Source: UBA7805 sp036146215
GTDB taxonomy: Bacteria > Planctomycetota > Planctomycetia > Pirellulales > UBA7805
Assembly (NCBI GenBank): GCA_036146215.1
Contig: JAYYJN010000270.1
Span: 1-7,522 of the forward strand
Direction: 5' to 3'
Length of the DNA: 7,522 nt
Positions within the stretch are counted from its first letter, which is position 1; every line of letters begins with the position of its first letter. Of the stretch, positions 1 through 6,898 are shown in pieces. The translations under genes and the position numbers were made by a program. The notes beneath the pieces were generated by a model. That model saw only the letters and a list, made by a program, of their open reading frames with translations. It was not told where the DNA came from and did not search any database.

Positions 1-620
1 AGCTTGCTCTGCTCTTCAGCGGGAATCTCCAATGGTTCCCCTAACTGCAAGCTATCGTAGTCAGCAATATCCGTATCTGTGTAACCAACGCGGTTCGATG
101 TATAGTCCGAGGGAAAGGAAAATACGATTTTAGCATCGGTAAAAAATGCATTTTTTGTTTCATGATGGTAATTAAAACGGATATTGTGAGACTCAAGAAT
201 CGAACGCGTCTCGGTCGCATCTTTTGTTTCAAAAATCTCGCCCACATAACGCGCATTCGCCTTCGCTGCGGAGAGCGGATACAGGCGATTTTTCATGGTG
301 ATTTCGTCCATGTAGTCTGCTGAAAGTGGCTCAAGCACAATAAAACGTGGATAATCCGGGTGTGACTGAAGCACAAAAATGCGATGCGTTTCGCTCTGAT
401 ATGCAGCAGCGAAACGATAGGGCCCCATCAAGTACAATTCTCTGAGATAGGAAAAAGCATCACCATGCTCCACCTGGACAACCAGGGCCCTCAGGTTTCC
501 TAACAGATCTTCCAATCCAGAACTTTTGCGACGCTCATAAATCTTGACTTTATAGGTTTCAAAGAATTCCGAATTTTTTTTGTCGCCTTTCGGCTGATAG
601 GTGAAGGGATCGACTGCCAT
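1..620 (-). CDS. Unrecognised protein, C-terminus cut by window edge
   Basis: An open frame of 206 codons runs from an ATG at 620 to the left edge without a stop, so the C-terminus is missing. The start is well supported: AAGGAG lies 5 nt upstream. The visible protein begins MAVDPFTYQPKGDKK and is soluble in character, with no signal peptide or membrane segment. It is rich in aromatic and charged residues. Around residues 140-185 there is an alternating strand/turn pattern (ARYVGEIFETKDATETRS, then FFTDAKIVFSFPSDYTSNR) that loosely recalls a vicinal-oxygen-chelate (glyoxalase-like) fold. That resemblance is impression only, and no metal ligands can be assigned. I do not recognise the family. 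It starts 41 bp after the stop of the glutamate synthase-like gene on the same strand, with no terminator between, so the two are probably co-transcribed. A functional link is inferred from position alone. The gene is very likely real; its role is unknown. Confidence 0.8.
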   Translation of the reverse strand, partial: MAVDPFTYQPKGDKKNSEFFETYKVKIYERRKSSGLEDLLGNLRALVVQVEHGDAFSYLRELYLMGPYRFAAAYQSETHRIFVLQSHPDYPRFIVLEPLSADYMDEITMKNRLYPLSAAKANARYVGEIFETKDATETRSILESHNIRFNYHHETKNAFFTDAKIVFSFPSDYTSNRVGYTDTDIADYDSLQLGEPLEIPAEEQSK

Positions 621-625
621 CAGAA

Positions 626-631
626 CTCCTT
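626..631 (-). promoter_or_regulatory. Ribosome binding site of the left-edge unknown gene
   Basis: Read on the minus strand this is a perfect AAGGAG, 5 nt before the ATG at 620. It fixes the start of a gene that otherwise has no recognised homology, and it argues that the open frame is translated. Confidence 0.75.
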
Positions 632-661
632 ATGCTTTTGCCAATGGGTGATCGAACCACC

Positions 662-2263
662 CTACCACGTTGCCGTAACATCCTTGCGAAAAATATCGGG
701 TGTCGCATGCTGCCAATGTGAACTGAATCCGGGATCATCTGTGCCATCAAGCAACTCTCCAGGCTTTAAAAAACGATAGGCTTCATCATAAGTCTTGATG
801 TCGGTGCCCTCTCCTCGTAGACAAATGTGCCAAGGCCCCAGTTCTCTGGGATGATCGAGGCCAGCCGCAGCAACGATTTCCGCCAAGGCCGACATGGTAT
901 TACGATGAAAATGAAATGCTCGTTTTGATTTGTTGGACACATTCAATGCCCAGTAGCGCCGCGGATCCTGGGTCGCGACTCCGACCGGACATCGATTGGT
1001 ATGGCACGACTGTGCCTGAATACAGCCGACCGACATCATGAAACTTCGGGCCGCATTGCACCAATCTGCACCGATCGCAAGATTCCGCGCGATGGCAAAT
1101 GCCGAGGCCACCTTACCGGCCGCCGCAACACGGATACGGTCACGCAGGTTACAACCCACTAGTGCATTGTGAACAAAAATGAGTCCACCCTTCAGCGGCG
1201 TTCCAACAGCATCAGAAAATTCAAGCGGAGCTGCTCCCGTGCCCCCTTCCGCGCCATCAACGGTAATGAAGTCGGGGTAAATTTCGGTTTCAAGCATCGC
1301 CTTGCAAACGCCCAAAAACTCCGTTCGATGCCCAACGCACAATTTGAAGCCAACCGGCTTTCCACCGGAAAGTTCGCGAAGACGACCGATAAATTCACAT
1401 AGCCCCCGCGGAGTGGAAAATGCCGTATGCCCTGGTGGAGAAATACAATCGCGCCCCATGGGAACTTTTCGTGCGGCCGCAATTTCGGGCGTAATTTTTG
1501 CAGCCGGAAGCACACCACCGTGCCCAGGTTTTGCCCCTTGGGAAATTTTTATCTCGATCATCTTCACTTGATCGAGCAGTGCGTGCTCAACGAATAAATC
1601 CTCCGAGAACGAGCCATCTTCATTTCGACAGCCGAAATAACCAGTGCCAATTTGCCAGACCAGGTCACCCCCATTTTTCCGGTGATAAGAAGTGAGCCCT
1701 CCCTCTCCGGTACACTGATAAAAGTTCCCTTTTTTTGCACCGGCATTCATGGCCAGGATCGCAGTGGGGCTCAGTGCGCCATAGCTCATCGCCGAAATGT
1801 TCAGTACTGAACACGAGTATGGATTTTGACACTCCGGGCCACCCACCGAAATCCGGAACGCCTCTTCGGATTTTTTGTGCGGGGCCATCGAATGATCAAT
1901 CCATTCATGATGCCGACCATAAACATCGAGCTCCGTACCAAAAGGCAGCACATCTTCCACATTTTTTGAACGACGGTAAATCAGTGATCTTTGATTCCGG
2001 TTGTAAGGATGGCCATCGATATCGCTCTCAATAAAATATTGGTGAATTTCGGGGCGGATCATCTCTTGCAAAAAACGAAGATGGGCTAGGATGGGATAAT
2101 TCCGTGTGATGGAGTGTCGCACCTGAATCAGATCCCAGATACCGACCAGCGATAAGAATAGAAAAACACCGGTTAGTAGATGAAAATAAGGCGAGACTCT
2201 GGCACCCAACAGACCAAATATCAAGGTCGCCAAGACCGCGATGACCAAAGCCAGAAACCGCAT
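662..2263 (-). CDS. Membrane-anchored FMN-binding glutamate synthase domain protein
   Basis: This 533-residue protein matches the central plus FMN-binding domain of glutamate synthase (GltB) as a stand-alone protein, as in the YerD-type family. Two hydrophobic helices (about residues 3-21 and 27-46) form a membrane hairpin, followed by basic residues that place the catalytic part in the cytoplasm. Diagnostic motifs follow in order: ISAMSYGALS (156-165), GEGG (186-189), KISQGAKPGHGG (239-250), SPPGHTAFSTP (275-285), TVDGAEGGTGAAP (334-346) and the [3Fe-4S] ligands C414, C420 and C425 in CIQAQSCHTNRCPVG. The N-terminal glutaminase domain and the C-terminal beta-helix domain of GltB are absent, so it cannot take ammonia from glutamine by itself; its true donor, acceptor and reductase are unknown. 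The ATG at 2263 is chosen over an in-frame TTG at 2308 because AGGGG sits 7 nt upstream and the promoter at 2300-2328 overlaps the TTG. It probably heads an operon with the gene ending at the left edge. Confidence 0.93.
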   Translation of the reverse strand: MRFLALVIAVLATLIFGLLGARVSPYFHLLTGVFLFLSLVGIWDLIQVRHSITRNYPILAHLRFLQEMIRPEIHQYFIESDIDGHPYNRNQRSLIYRRSKNVEDVLPFGTELDVYGRHHEWIDHSMAPHKKSEEAFRISVGGPECQNPYSCSVLNISAMSYGALSPTAILAMNAGAKKGNFYQCTGEGGLTSYHRKNGGDLVWQIGTGYFGCRNEDGSFSEDLFVEHALLDQVKMIEIKISQGAKPGHGGVLPAAKITPEIAAARKVPMGRDCISPPGHTAFSTPRGLCEFIGRLRELSGGKPVGFKLCVGHRTEFLGVCKAMLETEIYPDFITVDGAEGGTGAAPLEFSDAVGTPLKGGLIFVHNALVGCNLRDRIRVAAAGKVASAFAIARNLAIGADWCNAARSFMMSVGCIQAQSCHTNRCPVGVATQDPRRYWALNVSNKSKRAFHFHRNTMSALAEIVAAAGLDHPRELGPWHICLRGEGTDIKTYDEAYRFLKPGELLDGTDDPGFSSHWQHATPDIFRKDVTATW

Positions 2264-2270
2264 AACGCAT

Positions 2271-2275
2271 CCCCT
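2271..2275 (-). promoter_or_regulatory. Ribosome binding site deciding the synthase-like gene start
   Basis: AGGGG on the minus strand, 7 nt before the ATG at 2263. The alternative TTG start at 2308 has no comparable site upstream. This supports the 533-residue product that begins directly with a hydrophobic helix. Confidence 0.6.
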
Positions 2276-2299
2276 GAGATTACACCCTTTTGCATGCGG

Positions 2300-2328
2300 A
2301 TTATCCAATATGGCTTCGGCGCCGTCAA
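2300..2328 (-). promoter_or_regulatory. Sigma70-type promoter for the synthase-like operon
   Basis: Read on the minus strand, TTGACG (2323-2328; 5 of 6 to TTGACA) and GATAAT (2300-2305; 5 of 6 to TATAAT) are separated by exactly 17 nt. Transcription would start near 2293, giving a leader of about 30 nt before the ATG at 2263. The TTG at 2308 lies inside the spacer and would not be in the transcript. The match is to the general housekeeping sigma consensus; the organism's own consensus is not known to me. Confidence 0.7.
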
Positions 2329-2542
2329 TGAATCATGGTCTAAATAGTTGGGCTTTCGTAAATCCCACAGCAAACATATACGTTAAGCAAAACCAAACAT
2401 GACCCGTTGCATCTGACGTAAGATGTGGTGATTTCAGACGGTGAGGCAAGCGAATTGGCATTGAACGCCATGTGCACCGTCTGAGCTTAAATCGCGACAA
2501 TGGAAACTAGAATGCGAAATTAGAACGGTGCGGGATAGAAAT
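2329..2542. other. Divergent intergenic region
   Basis: About 210 bp lie between the minus-strand promoter and the start of the TVP38-like gene. No credible small coding frame is seen. The left part (about 2341-2400) is AT-rich. The right part contains a 10-bp inverted repeat, listed separately. A possible -10 element for the plus-strand gene, TAGAAT at 2508-2513, has no convincing -35 partner at the proper distance. A TTGAAC at 2461-2466 also lacks a good -10 after 17 nt. The plus-strand promoter therefore cannot be placed with confidence. Confidence 0.6.
2434..2484. repeat. 10-bp perfect inverted repeat, possible operator or hairpin
   Basis: TCAGACGGTG (2434-2443) is matched by its exact reverse complement CACCGTCTGA (2475-2484), with 31 bp between. 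Inside lies a second small inverted pair, TGGC and GCCA (2457-2460 and 2467-2470), so a nested hairpin could form in RNA. The core ACGGTG occurs once more at 2525-2530. The repeat is non-coding, about 60 bp upstream of the TVP38-like start and more than 100 bp upstream of the minus-strand promoter. No poly-T run follows, so it is not a typical terminator. A regulator site is inferred only. Confidence 0.5.
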
Positions 2543-3262
2543 ATGGAAATGGGGACCGAGGCCAATGGCAAACGAACGTGGATACGCCACAGCGTCGCAA
2601 TTGCACTTGCAATCGCAGTGGCGATTGCAATCGGCGAATATCTCGGGCCAGAAGTTCTCCAGTTAAAAGACTGGATTGCCTCACAAGGTCCCAAAGGGCC
2701 CTTAGTTTTTCTTGTGCTCTTCGTCCTGCTCTCTTCGGTCTTCGTCCCTGACACCGTTTTTGCAATCATTGCTGGTGCGGTATTTGGCATTCTGTCGGGC
2801 ACACTGCTTATGTTTTTGGGGGGTGTGCTCGGAGCGGTGCTCAACTTCTATCTTGCGCGGAAACTCTTCCGGAACCAAGTTCGTTCTTTTCTTACACGAC
2901 ATCCTCGATTTTTGGTTGTGGAGCAGGCAGCGGAACACGAAGGCCTCAGGCTGCTGCTTTTATTGCGACTCATTCCACTGAATCCGGCAACGGTTAGCTA
3001 TTTACTGGGCACGACCAGCGTGCGGTTTTCTCTTTTTCTTATTGCGTGCATCGGCCTAATTCCGGGATTTTTTGTAGAGGTCTATTTCGGCTATCTACTC
3101 AATCATGTAAGCAGTGCAAAAACGGCAGGTGCATTTGACTCGGTGCATCTTGCTGTCACGATTGTTGGTTTCCTGCTCTGTGTTGGTACACTCGTATACC
3201 TGACCGTAATCGCCCGCCGAGCACTAGCCGAACTCTCACCTCATCCTCAAAAAAGTAAGTAG
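2543..3262 (+). CDS. TVP38/TMEM64 family (DedA-like) inner-membrane protein
   Basis: This 239-residue integral membrane protein has the SNARE-associated/VTT (DedA-like) domain. Hydrophobic segments lie at about residues 16-33, 53-70, 73-99, 155-180 and 200-223. The domain is recognised from AGAVFGILSG (77-86) followed by a Gly-rich helix and FYLARKLFR (102-110), then RLIPLNP (142-148) leading into a YLLGTTSVRFSLF segment and a helix ending LIPGFF. These are the two re-entrant, proline/glycine-rich halves typical of the family. Members act in the inner membrane and several have been linked to lipid or undecaprenyl-phosphate translocation, but this protein's substrate cannot be told from sequence. 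Starts at GTG 2528, ATG 2543 and ATG 2549 are all possible; ATG 2543 has GGGA 7 nt upstream and is preferred weakly. It is monocistronic here, divergent from the synthase-like gene and convergent with the FKBP gene. Confidence 0.9.
   Translation: MEMGTEANGKRTWIRHSVAIALAIAVAIAIGEYLGPEVLQLKDWIASQGPKGPLVFLVLFVLLSSVFVPDTVFAIIAGAVFGILSGTLLMFLGGVLGAVLNFYLARKLFRNQVRSFLTRHPRFLVVEQAAEHEGLRLLLLLRLIPLNPATVSYLLGTTSVRFSLFLIACIGLIPGFFVEVYFGYLLNHVSSAKTAGAFDSVHLAVTIVGFLLCVGTLVYLTVIARRALAELSPHPQKSK
2607..2630 (+). repeat. Perfect 10-bp palindrome with 4-nt loop inside coding region
   Basis: TTGCAATCGC (2607-2616) and GCGATTGCAA (2621-2630) are exact inverted copies around AGTG. The site lies in the first membrane helix of the TVP38-like protein, where alternating Ala and Ile codons (GCA, ATC, ATT, GCG) produce it. 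It could fold near the 5' end of the mRNA, but codon repetition is a sufficient explanation. Confidence 0.5.
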
Positions 3263-3302
3263 CAATTTTCGCGAATCACAACCAACCTCGCCATCATCGC
3301 GC

Positions 3303-3336
3303 AAAAAAGTGGGTGGCGGACTAAACCACCACCCAC
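3303..3336 (-). terminator. Rho-independent terminator after the FKBP gene
   Basis: On the minus strand, an 8-bp perfect stem GTGGGTGG/CCACCCAC (arms 3329-3336 and 3309-3316), extendable by two inner pairs past one mismatch, is followed directly by six T (3303-3308). It lies 35 bp after the FKBP stop codon and closes the Bat-FKBP transcript. On the plus strand the stem is followed by AAGCGAAAAC rather than T, so it should terminate poorly for the convergent TVP38-like gene. Confidence 0.85.
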
Positions 3337-3371
3337 AAGCGAAAACAAATCAGCTGTGAAATCTGGTCGAA

Positions 3372-4178
3372 TCAACCAACGCCGGGAGTTGGATTTTCTG
3401 ATCCGCTATTTTTAGCTTGCACTTTGATCAGTTCAACTTCGAAGACTAGAGGTTGATTTGGGCCGATCTGGTTGCCGGCACCTCGGGGACCATAGGCGAG
3501 GTGAGAGGGGATATAAAGCTCCCACTTATCACCTTCTTTCATTAATTGCAGCGCCTCGGTCCAACCGGGAATAACTCGATTCAGCGGAAATGTGACCGGT
3601 TCACCACGCTGGTAGGAACTATCAAAAACGGTTCCGTCTGGCAGCGTACCGTGATAGTGAACGGTCACCAGATCTTCACTGGCAGGCTGTTGACCCGCAC
3701 CACTTTTGATGATGCGATACTGCAGTCCACTTTCGGTTGAAGAAATATCTGATTTGGTTTTATTTTCCTCAAGAAAGGCTTTTTCTTTCTCCAGGGCAGC
3801 CTTTGCGGCGTTCTTCTCAGCATCAATCTGCTTTTGAATCAGCTTTGCCTGAAACTTCTCCATTACGTCTCGAATCTGATTGATAGACAATTTCGATTCT
3901 TTATCCTGTACCCCCGTTTCGATACCCTCGTTAAATGCGGCTAAATCGATTTCAATCGCTTGTCCGCGGAGACTCTTTCCAAAGCTAAGGCCAATGCAGT
4001 AACTCACATCTTTAATATTGACCTCGGGGGTTTCGCTTGCCGCCGTTGCGGCAATTCGACCCGCCGGACTTGTGGGAACCACCTGGTTCAGAGCTTTTTC
4101 TTCCGCTTCACTTGTGCCAATACCTAACAGCGCGGTAAGAGCCAAAAGGCTCGCACCAAAATACCAATGCCTCTTCAT
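3372..4178 (-). CDS. Secreted FKBP-type peptidyl-prolyl cis-trans isomerase (FkpA/Mip-like)
   Basis: This 268-residue protein should catalyse prolyl cis-trans isomerisation and act as a chaperone outside the inner membrane. A Sec signal peptide spans residues 1-25 (KRH, hydrophobic core, cleavage after SEA). An FKBP N-terminal dimerisation domain follows (about 56-145), starting VSYCIGLSFGKSL and continuing as a long charged helix rich in Lys, Glu and Ala. The FKBP catalytic domain (about 165-253) keeps all usual pocket residues: Y175, F185-D186, F197, V202-I203, W206, Y229 and F246. The last 13 residues form a Gly/Pro/Ser tail. The start is fixed by AAGGAG 7 nt before the ATG; an upstream in-frame extension to 4277 overlaps the previous gene and has no signal peptide at its N-terminus. 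It begins 41 bp after the BatD-BatE stop, with a terminator after it, so it is probably the last gene of that operon. A weak internal promoter (CATAAT without a good -35) cannot be excluded. Confidence 0.95.
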   Translation of the reverse strand: MKRHWYFGASLLALTALLGIGTSEAEEKALNQVVPTSPAGRIAATAASETPEVNIKDVSYCIGLSFGKSLRGQAIEIDLAAFNEGIETGVQDKESKLSINQIRDVMEKFQAKLIQKQIDAEKNAAKAALEKEKAFLEENKTKSDISSTESGLQYRIIKSGAGQQPASEDLVTVHYHGTLPDGTVFDSSYQRGEPVTFPLNRVIPGWTEALQLMKEGDKWELYIPSHLAYGPRGAGNQIGPNQPLVFEVELIKVQAKNSGSENPTPGVG

Positions 4179-4185
4179 GATAAAT

Positions 4186-4191
4186 CTCCTT
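4186..4191 (-). promoter_or_regulatory. Ribosome binding site deciding the FKBP start
   Basis: A perfect AAGGAG on the minus strand, 7 nt before the ATG at 4178. It excludes the longer frame reaching into the BatD-BatE gene and places the signal peptide at the true N-terminus. Confidence 0.85.
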
Positions 4192-4219
4192 GAAAACGTG
4201 TAGAGTAAAATGACCTGAA

Positions 4220-6880
4220 TTATGTGTTTTGTATCGAACGGATTGGAATGATTTCCGCAGCTTCGGCCGCCATCCAACCCTGTTGTCCATCGTCGGTGCG
4301 GATTTCAAGCCAATCGCCTTTTTGCTGCATTACCCTGAAGCGACTTCCTTCAGCAAGCGTCGCGCCTTCCAGCGAAGCAAAGGCTGTTCCATTTCCCTCG
4401 CGAAGCTGAACACGGTCCGCAACGACAATGCCTCGACTGGTCGACTCGGTGTTCGAGAAATCAATGCTCAGTGAGATTCCACAAAGCAGACAACATCCGA
4501 GTGCAAAGCCCGCCACTTTGCGGCCGAAACGGAAGTCTCTGTGAAGCATGGCAGCCAACGTGATCCAGAAAGCAGACCAGAAGAAAATACAAATCCAAAC
4601 CCGCGCCTCGACCGAAATTGTGTCATTCCATCCCAGAAACGATTCCAAAATTGTGGGTCGCTCTAACGTTTTTTCACCGGACAGCAAAAATGCTGCGTGG
4701 TCCCGACCCGCCTTTAAATCACCATTGCCGGGCGTATAGATGAGCGCCCGCTCATAATTGGCCAGGGCACGCGCTGCTTGACCCGATTGCAAATAAGCAC
4801 TCGCGAGATTGGCATACAGTTTTCTGTTGTCGATACCTTGATCTACCAGCAGTTGATACTTACTGGCCGACCGCGCGAAGGCTTCTTTCGCGTCGGCCGC
4901 ATCATCACCTGCAGCCACGCCTTCTTGGTATGCTTCTGCCGCCTCGTGAAGAACCTGTTCCTGTTGAAGCCGCGTCAGTTCGGTCGCCATCACTGGATCG
5001 GCATTGATTGCGGAAAACAACACGCACATTATCCATAGGCCAGCGGCAGGCAACCATCGTCTTTTGCCAGTTGCTTGAATTTGGCTACGATGCAAATCGT
5101 CGAGCTGCTCGCGTGCGTCGGAAATGAGTGCTTGCACATCCACATCCGTGCCACCAGCGTACGCTTGCGAATCGCAACGTGAAAGAAACTGACTAAGTTC
5201 TTGGATTGTGTGTTGGGGCACACTGCCCTGCACAATTTCGATCGCGTCTCTTGATGTCAGCGAGTGCGGGGGCTTACCACCCACGGTTGCCACATAACGA
5301 AGCAATGCCTCAGAGACTGCTTCTGCACTGGAAGCATGATCCAAATCTCGCCCAGCCCTTTTGTAGGCAGAACGCCGACTTCCATGCCATCGATCCGTCA
5401 CGCGAGGACCGAACTGAATCAAAGCAAGCAGGCAAAACAATGTGGGAGCCCAGAGGAACCCCACCAGCAACGTCCACTTCGAAGCCGGAGCCGTGTGCTC
5501 CAGGAGATCCGTACCACGATAATGGTTCAGTGCAATGTGTGCCGACGATTTGTTTGGTGCTGTTTCTGATTCTAATTTGGACCGTGGTGCTGAGGATGCA
5601 ACGATGCTTGATAAGGCTAGCTGATCTGCAGCTGCAACTTGAATCGGAATTGGATCGCTCCAAACGGTCTCAAATTTTTCAGCCTGCGGATCAAAAAAGC
5701 TGAATGGTAGAGCCGGAATTTCAGTAATGCCAGCTCGCCGCGGACGGATGTCGAGACTGAAAACCTTGACATCGTCTTCCACCAGTCCAGCAAGTGATTC
5801 ATCCGGCACTTTGAATGCTTCTGTGAGTGATGCAATTTCTGCCAGCGGCGGCGCCTGGACCAACTCCATAGGTCCGTCACCGCGAATCCCGATATTCAAA
5901 GTTATGGGGTCGCCTGCTTTGACCCGCTGCGGGTTGGCTCGCGTAATCATTTCATAGCGTCCCACCGCACCGCGATAATCAGCCGGTCGATCTTTCTCCG
6001 GAATGGGAACAACGCGGGTGGATGGAATTTGGGCATCTTCAACCAAGGGCCGCGCTTGGGCAATTTTTAATCCTCCGGAAGAAAAAAATCCTCGATTTTG
6101 TTCAAGCGAAGTCGGATACTGCATCACAATCTGCACGTTCAACGTATCCACCTCACCAGGCCGCGTGGGATAGATGGTCGCCGGAATTTCATAGGCATAA
6201 TATGGCTGTGGCTCACCCTGGGCGTTCGTGTGCAGCACCTGCTTTGCAGATACGGGCTGCCGACTATCTGCCAGATCCTGCAGAGTTTCTCCAAACGCAC
6301 CCCACTCAGAATGCTCGGTGGAGACTAAATCCCACATATCACGGGGAGAAAGAGTCACATCATACCGACTATCCCGATAAGGCTTGATCAGAACACGCAA
6401 CACCAAATCAAGCGGCTGTCCAACAAAAATCTTCTCTTGCTTTCCATCAACCTCAACGTGCAGCAAATCACCCGTTTCGCTTTTGCTCGCCCTAAATTGC
6501 AATTCTCTCGTTCGCTGGACCCGACCATCCACTTCGACTTCGAGCGGTGGGATCACAAACGATCCCGGCTCACGTGGAGTGATATTCCAGGCATACGTCA
6601 CGCTAGTGCGATCAGTGCGACGACCGTTGATGATCGTAGTCTGGGAACTTCGACTCGGGACACCTGCCGAAACAATCTGGAGTCCTTGAACCGAGGGAAT
6701 AACCGGTTGTGAATGACTGGACGCGTTGCTGACGCGCACATAGAGCGAGATCGGCATACCGACATAGGCATCATTGGCTGAGAGGCCTGTTTCAACAGAA
6801 CCCGCAAAGCTCGCTGTCGCCGATAGGCTCAGGGAGAAAAGTGCTAAACCAAGTAATTTTCTACGTAGTGGCTGAATCAT
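4220..6880 (-). CDS. batD: BatD-BatE fusion protein of the aerotolerance (Bat) operon
   Basis: This 886-residue protein joins two Bat proteins. Residues 1-26 are a Sec signal peptide (cleavage after SFA). Residues 28-415 are a periplasmic BatD region of repeated beta-sandwich domains, with the pattern VGMPISLYVRV, VGQPLDLVLRV and AGDPITLNIGI each opening a unit. A membrane helix (about 469-490) leads to a helical cytoplasmic part (about 500-600). A second hydrophobic segment (608-625), preceded by GKRRW and ending in a signal-peptide-like NADPVMA, opens the BatE half. That half has a TPR region (about 640-735; clearest unit 686-719), two more membrane helices (759-778, 787-806) and a C-terminal bacterial SH3 domain (about 815-880) containing VQLREGNGTAFASLEG and WLEIRTDDGQQGWM. 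The start has AAAGG 9 nt upstream and lies 18 bp after the preceding stop. Bat proteins are believed to form an inner-membrane complex with MoxR ATPase and VWA proteins; the aerotolerance role is historical and not settled. Confidence 0.9.
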   Translation of the reverse strand: MIQPLRRKLLGLALFSLSLSATASFAGSVETGLSANDAYVGMPISLYVRVSNASSHSQPVIPSVQGLQIVSAGVPSRSSQTTIINGRRTDRTSVTYAWNITPREPGSFVIPPLEVEVDGRVQRTRELQFRASKSETGDLLHVEVDGKQEKIFVGQPLDLVLRVLIKPYRDSRYDVTLSPRDMWDLVSTEHSEWGAFGETLQDLADSRQPVSAKQVLHTNAQGEPQPYYAYEIPATIYPTRPGEVDTLNVQIVMQYPTSLEQNRGFFSSGGLKIAQARPLVEDAQIPSTRVVPIPEKDRPADYRGAVGRYEMITRANPQRVKAGDPITLNIGIRGDGPMELVQAPPLAEIASLTEAFKVPDESLAGLVEDDVKVFSLDIRPRRAGITEIPALPFSFFDPQAEKFETVWSDPIPIQVAAADQLALSSIVASSAPRSKLESETAPNKSSAHIALNHYRGTDLLEHTAPASKWTLLVGFLWAPTLFCLLALIQFGPRVTDRWHGSRRSAYKRAGRDLDHASSAEAVSEALLRYVATVGGKPPHSLTSRDAIEIVQGSVPQHTIQELSQFLSRCDSQAYAGGTDVDVQALISDAREQLDDLHRSQIQATGKRRWLPAAGLWIMCVLFSAINADPVMATELTRLQQEQVLHEAAEAYQEGVAAGDDAADAKEAFARSASKYQLLVDQGIDNRKLYANLASAYLQSGQAARALANYERALIYTPGNGDLKAGRDHAAFLLSGEKTLERPTILESFLGWNDTISVEARVWICIFFWSAFWITLAAMLHRDFRFGRKVAGFALGCCLLCGISLSIDFSNTESTSRGIVVADRVQLREGNGTAFASLEGATLAEGSRFRVMQQKGDWLEIRTDDGQQGWMAAEAAEIIPIRSIQNT

Positions 6881-6898
6881 GTTGATATACCTTTGGAT

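Noticed and set aside
2264..2308. N-terminal extension of the synthase-like protein from a TTG codon
   Set aside because: It has no ribosome site, it overlaps the promoter -10 and spacer, and it puts a polar stretch before the membrane helix.
2411..2426. Small inverted repeat CATCT-GACGTA-AGATG as an operator
   Set aside because: Only five pairs with a 6-nt centre, and no second copy; this length is expected by chance in a window of this size.
2434..2844. Minus-strand frame of 136 codons across the intergenic repeat and TVP38-like gene
   Set aside because: It is antisense to a clear membrane protein gene, and its Ser/Thr/Lys-rich translation has no family character.
3309..3336. Bidirectional terminator serving also the TVP38-like gene
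   Set aside because: The stem is present, but no T run follows on the plus strand; only minus-strand function is supported.
4179..4277. N-terminal extension of the FKBP frame into the BatD-BatE gene
   Set aside because: It would bury the signal peptide inside the protein; the ATG at 4178 has a perfect AAGGAG.
5206..5703. Plus-strand frame of 165 codons
   Set aside because: It lies wholly antisense to the BatD-BatE gene, shows no recognisable domain and has a composition expected of a shadow frame.
6022..6387. Plus-strand frame of 121 codons
   Set aside because: It is antisense to the BatD beta-sandwich region and has no recognisable protein features.
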